Positions 58,222-64,000 of a stretch of 64,000 nt of DNA are shown piece after piece. Made by a program: the position numbers and the translations under genes. The DNA is from Arcobacter venerupis. GTDB lineage: Bacteria > Campylobacterota > Campylobacteria > Campylobacterales > Arcobacteraceae. Positions within the stretch are counted from its first letter, which is position 1. Each line of letters begins with the position of its first letter. The notes below the pieces were generated by a model. The model saw only the letters and a program-made list of their open reading frames with translations. It made no database searches and had not been told where the DNA came from. The DNA is taken from contig NZ_CP053840.1 of the NCBI RefSeq assembly GCF_013201665.1, positions 2,790,001 to 2,854,000 on the forward strand. The letters run 5' to 3'.

Positions 58222-58608
58222 CTATTTTATGAAGAAATGCATTAGCTTATATCCTCCGCCTGCAGCAAGTATAGTTCCAACTAAATTAAATGTAATATTT
58301 ATTAGTGCTAAATAAATTGAAGTACCAAATAATAGATATGATTCAATAGCAAAAGTTGAATAAGTCGTTAATGCTCCTAAAAAACCAGTTGTTAGAAAGG
58401 CTTTTAAATTAACTGAAATTGTATAATTTGAAAAGTATGCAAATAGTATCCCAATTATAAAAGAACCTATTAAATTAACTAAGAGCACTCCTAAGGGAAA
58501 ATCTAGAGGGAAAAATCTATTTGTAAAATGTACAGCATATGCTCTTGCAATTGAACCTAAAAATCCTCCAAGTCCAATTGCTAAGACCATAGACCAATTA
58601 AGAGACAT
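58222..58608 (-). CDS. crcB: Fluoride ion exporter
   Basis: A 128-residue four-helix protein of the CrcB/Fluc family. GGFLGSIARAYAVHF at the N-terminus, GVLLVNLIGSFIIGILFAYF, and TTGFLGALTTYSTFAIE (the Phe-box/Na-binding break) are diagnostic. No fluoride riboswitch is seen upstream because it overlaps plsC by 11 bases. Confidence 0.95.
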   Translation of the reverse strand: MSLNWSMVLAIGLGGFLGSIARAYAVHFTNRFFPLDFPLGVLLVNLIGSFIIGILFAYFSNYTISVNLKAFLTTGFLGALTTYSTFAIESYLLFGTSIYLALINITFNLVGTILAAGGGYKLMHFFIK

Positions 58609-59284
58609 AATTATTACACTCTTTCTTAAAAACTTCTTTCATGTTTTCTTCGGTTTTTTCAAACCAATCTGTATTTTTATCAGCTTGTATTGGTTCTAAA
58701 TATACAACTTTTACAATGCCTGGAGTTGCTAACATTTTTTTAGAATCTACTATATTTCTAGTATTAAATAAAACTATTGGTTGAACTCTTAAATTAAATT
58801 TATTAGCTAAGATTTTTGCACCTGGTTTAAAACTTAACATTGATTTCCCATTACTTCTTGTTCCTTCAGGAAACATTGCAATTGGTCGTCCTTTATCAAG
58901 TCTATCTTTAGCTTCTTTTAAAAGATTAATTATTCCAGCTTTATTTTCTCTATCAATACTAATCATTCTTGGAGCTTTTATTATATGGCCAAAAAAGAAT
59001 AAATCAGTTATTTCTTTTTTTGCAACCCAAGCTAAATCTCTTGAGTGTATATATTCCATTACAATAATGTCTAGTAAAGATTGATGATTTAATAAAATCA
59101 TGTCACAAGATTCATCTAGTTTTCCCTGTGTTTCTAGTTTTATTCCTAAAACATACATTTGAAAACTCATCCAAACTTTTATTACTTTGTGAGTATGATT
59201 TTTAAATATATACATTAAAACAACTGTAATTGCAACAGTGATAGAAAATTGTATAAATAATATAAGTCCTCTAATTCGTGCCAA
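58598..59284 (-). CDS. plsC: 1-acyl-sn-glycerol-3-phosphate acyltransferase
   Basis: A 228-residue membrane-associated acyltransferase. The catalytic H-x4-D is in LLNHQSLLDIIVMEY, the substrate motif in AMFPEGTRSNGK. One N-terminal helix anchors it. It performs the acylation step after PlsY (3760-4383). TTG start inside the end of the preceding gene (14-bp overlap). Confidence 0.94.
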   Translation of the reverse strand: MARIRGLILFIQFSITVAITVVLMYIFKNHTHKVIKVWMSFQMYVLGIKLETQGKLDESCDMILLNHQSLLDIIVMEYIHSRDLAWVAKKEITDLFFFGHIIKAPRMISIDRENKAGIINLLKEAKDRLDKGRPIAMFPEGTRSNGKSMLSFKPGAKILANKFNLRVQPIVLFNTRNIVDSKKMLATPGIVKVVYLEPIQADKNTDWFEKTEENMKEVFKKECNNYVS

Positions 59285-60341
59285 AACTCTCTTCCTTTAT
59301 CCAACCTATGAAATCACTATCTAGGCCTAGAACTTTCATAAATCCATTCTTTTTCTCTAATATTTCAACTTTTTGTTCATTTTCTAATTTGAAGAAAATA
59401 GTTGAATTTTTCGTAGGTAAAATATAAACAAAAGAATCTTTTTTAACAATGCCTCTGCTATTAGGCAAAAAATACACAATTGAAAGAACAAAGAATACTA
59501 ATGAAATAATTAAAAGTAATTTTTTTCTTTTCCACATAAATAAAAGTAAAAATAAAACAAAACATATTAGTAAAACTACTTTTTTATATCTTTCAAAACT
59601 TGAATCATTTGGATTTAAATCTGTTTGTGTACTAACCAATTCATTTTGTAAAATCAATGGTATTATTACATCTTTAAAGCTTTTTGTTTTACTATTATAA
59701 TAAGTAATAACAACTTTCTTTTTATAAATTGGAGTTACAAAGTAGTAAACTAAATTTTCTTTTTCTTCATAATCTTTTATATTAGAAACACCTTGTTCAT
59801 CAATATCTTTGATTTTAAAATCTTCTAAGTTTGAGTTTACAGCATCCACATCAATAATTGTTAAAGCCTCTTTATTATTATACTGCTTTGTTTTGTAAGC
59901 TTTTAGAATAAATTCATCTGCAATTACTCCTGAAAATCTTTCATCACCTTTTGCAATATCAGAATATCTAATTGTTGGAGCTGATAATTCGCTAACATCT
60001 ATTAAAGCGCCATTATTCATTAATCGCACACTAATATCTGGGAATTTGAAACTTCCTTGTTTTACTTTAAAATAGTAACTATTTTCATATGTATCATTAG
60101 ATATTTTTTTCCAAGGATTATTCGCATTTAAAATTGTTATATTAGAAGAATTGGTAAAAGTGGTAGCTAATTCATCAAAATTACCAGTAGTAATTAAAGC
60201 CTTAACAATTACTTCAAATTTTTGATTTTTATATACATTTGTAGGTATTTTATTATATGATAAATATAGATTCTTTGAAGCGAAAAGATTCACACATAAA
60301 ATAATATTTAATAAAATAACTAATTTTAATATTCTTTTCAT
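59271..60341 (-). CDS. BatD-like periplasmic protein with C-terminal SH3-like domain
   Basis: A 356-residue protein. Signal peptide (ends LFAS); residues about 22-235 are beta-sandwich-like and resemble BatD/oxygen-tolerance repeats (PTNVYKNQKFEVIVKALITT, GSFKFPDISVRLMNNG). Two helices follow (about 252-270 and 275-295), then an SH3-like C-terminal domain (VEILEKKNGFMKVLGLDSDF, FIGWIKEE). BatD partners (BatA/B, MoxR) are absent nearby. Function unknown. Confidence 0.65.
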   Translation of the reverse strand: MKRILKLVILLNIILCVNLFASKNLYLSYNKIPTNVYKNQKFEVIVKALITTGNFDELATTFTNSSNITILNANNPWKKISNDTYENSYYFKVKQGSFKFPDISVRLMNNGALIDVSELSAPTIRYSDIAKGDERFSGVIADEFILKAYKTKQYNNKEALTIIDVDAVNSNLEDFKIKDIDEQGVSNIKDYEEKENLVYYFVTPIYKKKVVITYYNSKTKSFKDVIIPLILQNELVSTQTDLNPNDSSFERYKKVVLLICFVLFLLLFMWKRKKLLLIISLVFFVLSIVYFLPNSRGIVKKDSFVYILPTKNSTIFFKLENEQKVEILEKKNGFMKVLGLDSDFIGWIKEESFGTN

Positions 60342-60370
60342 TTTACTTTTTACAATATGAGATTAACTCA

Positions 60371-61042
60371 TTATTGTAAAAAACCCTTCAACATATTTAC
60401 ACCATCAATAGAACCTAATAGTTCTTCAATAGCACGTTCTGGGTGAGGCATTAAACCAAATACATTTTTCTCTTTATTACAAATTCCTGCAATATTTGAT
60501 ATAGAACCATTCATGTTAACTAAACTTCCATCTTTATCACAATATTTTAAAAGAATTTGATTATTTTCTTCTAATTCTTTTAATCCATTAGCATCTATGT
60601 AATAGTTTCCATCATGATGAGCAACTGGAATATTAATAATTTGATCTTTTTTCATTAAAGATAAAAATCTATTATCCGTGTTAATTACTTTTAAAGTGTG
60701 ATATTTTGAAATAAAATGTAAAGAATCATTTCTTTTCATAGCACCAGGTAACAATCCAGCTTCTAATAAAATTTGAAATCCGTTACAAATTCCTAAAACT
60801 TTTCCACCATTTGCTGCATACCTTTGAACTGACTCCATAATATTTGCAAATCTTGCAATTGCACCACTTCTTAAATAATCTCCATAAGAAAACCCACCAG
60901 GAATTACTAATAAATCTGTATCTGTTGGAATATTTTTCTCTTTATGCCAAATAATTTCTACAGTACATCCTAATTGCTCAAATGCGTATTTTGTATCATA
61001 TTCGCAATTTGTCCCAGGAAATTGTAATACTGAAACTTTCAT
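60371..61042 (-). CDS. purQ: FGAM synthase glutaminase subunit
   Basis: A 223-residue class I glutaminase. SVLQFPGTNCEYDT opening, VLGICNGFQILLEAGLLPGA with the catalytic Cys, and GLMPHPERAIEELLG with the His/Glu of the triad. It supplies ammonia to PurL. Two bases after purS; purL itself is not in the window. Confidence 0.97.
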   Translation of the reverse strand: MKVSVLQFPGTNCEYDTKYAFEQLGCTVEIIWHKEKNIPTDTDLLVIPGGFSYGDYLRSGAIARFANIMESVQRYAANGGKVLGICNGFQILLEAGLLPGAMKRNDSLHFISKYHTLKVINTDNRFLSLMKKDQIINIPVAHHDGNYYIDANGLKELEENNQILLKYCDKDGSLVNMNGSISNIAGICNKEKNVFGLMPHPERAIEELLGSIDGVNMLKGFLQ

Positions 61043-61044
61043 AA

Positions 61045-61290
61045 TTAACCTACTATTTCTATATCATAATCTTCAATAACTGTATTAGCTAAAAGTTTTT
61101 GGCACATTTTAACAACTTCTTCTTTTGCACTTTTTTCATCAGAAGAGTTTAATTCTAAAATGATTTGTTTACCGATTCTTACATCTTTAACAATTTCTTT
61201 AAAACCTAAAGTATCTAATGCATGATGAGTTGCTTTACCTTGATCATCTAATACACCTTGTTTCAATGCTACATTTACGATTGCTTTCAT
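61045..61290 (-). CDS. purS: FGAM synthase subunit PurS
   Basis: An 81-residue small subunit that bridges PurQ and small PurL. KQGVLDDQGKATHHALDTLG is the family signature. It shows that this organism uses the three-part FGAM synthase. Preceded by an internal promoter and two hairpins in the purC-purS gap. Confidence 0.96.
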   Translation of the reverse strand: MKAIVNVALKQGVLDDQGKATHHALDTLGFKEIVKDVRIGKQIILELNSSDEKSAKEEVVKMCQKLLANTVIEDYDIEIVG

Positions 61291-61318
61291 TTATTACCTT
61301 CAATTTATATTTTTTGGG

Positions 61319-61378
61319 ATTATATCTAAAACTGCCTTATAGCAGTTTAGACTCCTAGAATATAATAATATATTCTAG
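61319..61378 (-). promoter_or_regulatory. Two hairpins and a -10 box between purC and purS
   Basis: Reading toward purS: CTAGAATATA and TATATTCTAG form a perfect 10-bp stem (61355-61378); AAACTGC with GCAGTTT forms a 7-bp stem (61329-61348); then TATAAT (61319-61324), 28 bases before the purS ATG. The first hairpin may end or protect the purC transcript; the -10 box suggests a separate purSQ promoter. Confidence 0.5.
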
Positions 61379-61383
61379 AAAAA

Positions 61384-62337
61384 TTATTTACTTAGTCTAT
61401 TAAGAATAGTTGTATATCCACTTAAAATTTTGTCTTTTAATGTTTGTGGTACATCTACATCTAATTTTTCACCAGCTTTAAGTGCTTTTGAATTCTCTTT
61501 CCAATTATTTGCTTTTCCAAAATCTCTTAAAATTTGTTTATCCATTGAGATATAATTTCCTGAATCAAAATCTTCTTTTGATATAAATCTTGAACTCTCA
61601 GGAGTTAGAACTTCATCTCCAAGAACCCATTCACCTTTTTGGTTAACAAAAATTTCAAATTTAGTATCAACAACAATAATACCTCTTGCATATGCAAATT
61701 CAGTAAAATCTTTAAATAAATTTTCAAGACTTGAAGCAATTTCTGGGAATTTAATTCTTACTGTATCAGAATTTAATGGTTCGTCTTTAATACCTTTTGT
61801 AGTTGGTGTAAAAATTGGTGTTTCAAATTTATGCCATTGTTTTAAACCTGAGGGTAAATTTAAACCATATGGATCTAAACCATTTTGACAAGCATCAAAA
61901 AGTGAACCAGTTAAATAATTTCTAAAAATCAACTCAAATTGAACTACATCCCCATCAATCTCAGCTTCTAAAGGTTTACATAATTCCATAAGTTGACATC
62001 TTGGAGCAATTGCCAATGATGGATCAACTGTTTCTGATAAAATTGCTGTTCTAATTCCAGCTTCTTTTGCAAATGCTGCTCCATTATTAGAAATAGCAGT
62101 TTGAGAAACACCTTTCCCTTCTATTTCAAGATTTAATGGAATATCAAATACAGAACATCTATCACTTCTAACTAATAAAACTTTTGGCTCTACTCCTGGA
62201 CAAGTATAAAGATCTGCATTTTTACCAATATAAAATAGGTTATAACCTAAATCTTCTAATTGAGAAATTCCTTTTTTTGTTGTAGTTTTCTTTGATTGGG
62301 GCCAAAGACCAAGTGCAACAATTTCACTTATTTTCAT
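61384..62337 (-). CDS. purC: SAICAR synthetase
   Basis: A 317-residue phosphoribosylaminoimidazole-succinocarboxamide synthase of the longer type. LYFR-like NLFYIGKNADLYT, VLLVRSDRCSVFDI, QFELIFRNYLTGSLF and VVDTKFEIFVNQKGEWVLGD are family blocks. ATG at 62337 is preferred (AGGAG 5 bases upstream) over a TTG at 62340. Twelve bases after ctp. Confidence 0.94.
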   Translation of the reverse strand: MKISEIVALGLWPQSKKTTTKKGISQLEDLGYNLFYIGKNADLYTCPGVEPKVLLVRSDRCSVFDIPLNLEIEGKGVSQTAISNNGAAFAKEAGIRTAILSETVDPSLAIAPRCQLMELCKPLEAEIDGDVVQFELIFRNYLTGSLFDACQNGLDPYGLNLPSGLKQWHKFETPIFTPTTKGIKDEPLNSDTVRIKFPEIASSLENLFKDFTEFAYARGIIVVDTKFEIFVNQKGEWVLGDEVLTPESSRFISKEDFDSGNYISMDKQILRDFGKANNWKENSKALKAGEKLDVDVPQTLKDKILSGYTTILNRLSK

Positions 62338-62349
62338 CAACGCTCCTAA

Positions 62350-63642
62350 TTATTTATTCATTATTATTAGACTTTTTAAAATTGCAATAGAAGTATTCAA
62401 TTGATTATCTCCTAGTACATCTTCACCTGTAATTACTTTTTTAGTTTCATTAGCTATTACTTTTTCTTCTTTTTTTGTATCATCAACTTTTGCAAGTTCA
62501 CCTTCAAGATGTTTTTTCAAATCAGCTTCTTTTATTTTGAATTTATCTTCATCATCTTGAGTTACTTTTCCAGCAGTTACGACAACGTCAGGGGTAACAC
62601 CAACAGCTTGAATAGTTCTGCCACTTGGTAAATAATATTTTGCAATGGTTAATTTTATATTTTCAGTTCTATCATTATCAATTGGTAAAACAGCTTGAAC
62701 TGAACCTTTACCAAAAGTTTTTTCTCCAATTATTACTGCTCTTTTATGGTCTTGTAAAGAACCACTTACAATTTCAGATGCAGAAGCTGAACCTTCATTT
62801 ACAAGTACTACTAAAGGTAATTTAGTTTTTGTTTTTGAAGGTGATGCATCAAATTTCTCTTCATCTTCAGCATTTCTTCCTTTTTGAGAAACAATAACAC
62901 CTTCATCTACAAATAAATTTACTACTCCAATAGCTTGAGATAGTAATCCTCCTGGATTATTTCTTAAATCTAAGATATAACCTTTTACATTTTTATTAGT
63001 AGATATAATTTTTTCTAAATCTTCTGTTACTTTTGTATCAAAACTTGAAACTCTTAAATACATTAAATCAGTATTTTCAATTGTTTTTGAAAAAACAGAT
63101 TGAATTTTTATTATGTCTCTTTTCATTTTTATTTCTAAAGGTTTAAGTTCACCTTTTCTTACAAGAGTTAATGTAATATCTGTTTGTGCATTTCCTCTCA
63201 TTAAAGAAACTGCTTCATCTAAAGTCATATTTATAGTTGATGTATTATCAATCTTTAAAATAATATCAGAAGCTTTTACACCTGCTTTAAATGCTGGAGT
63301 ATCATCAATAGGTGAAATTACAGTTAATGCACCATCTCTCATTCCAACTGTTATTCCTAATCCACCAAATTCACCTTGAGTCTGAATGGCCATCTCTTTT
63401 GAGGCTTTCTTATCTAAATAAGAAGAATGGGCATCTAATTCTTGCATTAAACCTTTTAATGCTTTATCCACAATCTCTTGTAGTTTTATGTCATCAACAT
63501 AATACTTTTCAACTGTACCAATAACTTTTGTTAATTTCGACAATGACTCAAATCTTGATTGTTCTGATACTACTTCCTCTTTTGCAAAAAGATTTTGCGA
63601 AATAACTAGAGCAAGAGTAGAAGTTAATAATAATCTCTTCAT
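62350..63642 (-). CDS. ctpA: S41-family C-terminal processing peptidase
   Basis: A 430-residue periplasmic serine protease. ATG 63642 is chosen because it opens a clean signal peptide (MKRLLLTSTLALVISQNLFA); an open frame extends 24 codons further upstream without support. PDZ domain about residues 70-160 (GELGG-like EFGGLGITVGMRDG); catalytic Ser in VNEGSASASEIVSG and Lys in IGEKTFGKGSVQ. Cleaves C-termini of envelope proteins. Confidence 0.93.
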   Translation of the reverse strand: MKRLLLTSTLALVISQNLFAKEEVVSEQSRFESLSKLTKVIGTVEKYYVDDIKLQEIVDKALKGLMQELDAHSSYLDKKASKEMAIQTQGEFGGLGITVGMRDGALTVISPIDDTPAFKAGVKASDIILKIDNTSTINMTLDEAVSLMRGNAQTDITLTLVRKGELKPLEIKMKRDIIKIQSVFSKTIENTDLMYLRVSSFDTKVTEDLEKIISTNKNVKGYILDLRNNPGGLLSQAIGVVNLFVDEGVIVSQKGRNAEDEEKFDASPSKTKTKLPLVVLVNEGSASASEIVSGSLQDHKRAVIIGEKTFGKGSVQAVLPIDNDRTENIKLTIAKYYLPSGRTIQAVGVTPDVVVTAGKVTQDDEDKFKIKEADLKKHLEGELAKVDDTKKEEKVIANETKKVITGEDVLGDNQLNTSIAILKSLIIMNK

Positions 63643-63757
63643 ATTTTTAGTAACCCTTATAAATTTATAGAGAAATATTATACAAAAAGTAAGATAAAAG
63701 TAAGATTTTATCAAAAATTTTGTACCATATCAACTACTTTTCAGAAAGGTTATTAAA

Positions 63758-64000
63758 ATGAGTATAAAAGAGAATGTAGATTATGTTAAATCAGAGCTAA
63801 CTAGCGAAGAGAAATTTTTAGAGAATTTCGTAAAAGGTGAAAGGTTTTTTAAAAAATATAAAACATTAATCATTGCATTTATAGTAATTATAGTAATAGG
63901 AATTATTGCTTTTTTTATTAAAAATAATATAGCAGAATCAAATAAAATTGAAGCAAACATTGCTTTCAATAAAGTACTTGAAAATAGTAAAGATAGTAAA
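63758..64000 (+). CDS. Membrane-anchored hypothetical protein, N-terminal part (cut by window edge)
   Basis: An open frame of 81 codons running off the window, with ATG and AAGG 8 bases upstream. It has a charged cytoplasmic start (KENVDYVKSELTSEEKFLEN), one helix of about 22 residues (LIIAFIVIIVIGIIAFFI), then a Glu/Lys/Asn-rich stretch likely to be helical. The layout resembles YfgM-like or TPR-bearing periplasmic proteins, but too little is visible to name it. It diverges from ctpA. Confidence 0.75.
   Translation, partial: MSIKENVDYVKSELTSEEKFLENFVKGERFFKKYKTLIIAFIVIIVIGIIAFFIKNNIAESNKIEANIAFNKVLENSKDSK

Noticed and set aside
63781-63969. Minus-strand ORF at the right edge
   Set aside because: It overlaps the plus-strand frame from 63758, which has an ATG, a ribosome site and a sensible membrane protein layout; the minus ORF has none of these.

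Overview
The window is an AT-rich, gene-dense bacterial chromosome segment. Its gene content and order point to a Campylobacterota member, most likely Arcobacter-like: two MOMP-type porins, a ccoNOQP cluster followed by DUF4006, a FixH-like gene and an AddB-like nuclease, a nadA-nadC pair, lysA-pheA-hisC, and many TTG/GTG starts. This is inferred from protein families and synteny; no search was run. No rRNA, tRNA, CRISPR array, transposase or prophage gene was seen.

Layout. 1-3.7 kb (minus): nadA-nadC, a DHH phosphoesterase and the N-terminal part of a probable M23 peptidase. 3.8-9.5 kb (plus): plsY-folB, porin 1 behind an unusual leader, a cytochrome c, porin 2, prfB. 9.5-14.6 kb (minus): a MarR-headed efflux operon (outer-membrane lipoprotein, FUSC pump, DUF1656 peptide, HlyD-like adaptor). 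14.7-21.9 kb (minus): ccoN-O-Q-P, DUF4006, an unlisted 30-codon membrane peptide, a TPM-like protein, a FixH-like protein and the AddB-like nuclease. 22-26.2 kb (minus): uvrD/pcrA-truB-ispE-smpB. 26.3-28.8 kb (plus): a LysR regulator and a GNAT-nitrilase fusion. 28.8-33.4 kb (minus): trxA, then trxB-dapB-purF-yhcC. 33.6-36.6 kb (plus): alaS and a small membrane protein. 36.6-44.6 kb: transporters, tandem NlpC/P60 lipoproteins, a ketopantoate reductase-like gene, Maf. 44.7-55.2 kb (minus): diheme peroxidase, dxs, hisC, pheA, lysA, then gapA-pgk-tpiA-fabI. 55.3-56.2 kb (plus): nadD-rsfS. 56.2-63.6 kb (minus): ctp-purC, purS-purQ, a BatD-like/SH3-like protein, plsC, crcB, tatA, argS and a 41-codon membrane peptide. 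The last 243 bases start a new membrane-anchored protein on the plus strand.

The lifestyle implied is microaerobic respiration: a cbb3 oxidase, a cytochrome c and a diheme peroxidase for electron transfer and peroxide removal, thioredoxin for redox control, and a porin-dominated outer membrane. The rest is housekeeping (NAD, purine, isoprenoid, lysine, phenylalanine and phospholipid synthesis, glycolysis/gluconeogenesis, translation).

Most of the window is ordinary core genome. The parts worth a second look are mainly non-coding: a GC-richer, foldable leader before porin 1; TAA-centred repeats spaced about 11 bp upstream of porin 1, porin 2 and ccoN; and a roughly 139-bp hyphenated palindrome with MITE-like architecture between lysA and fabI. 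Two small membrane peptides too short for routine ORF calling also stand out. I did not find convincing evidence for an undescribed multi-gene system.
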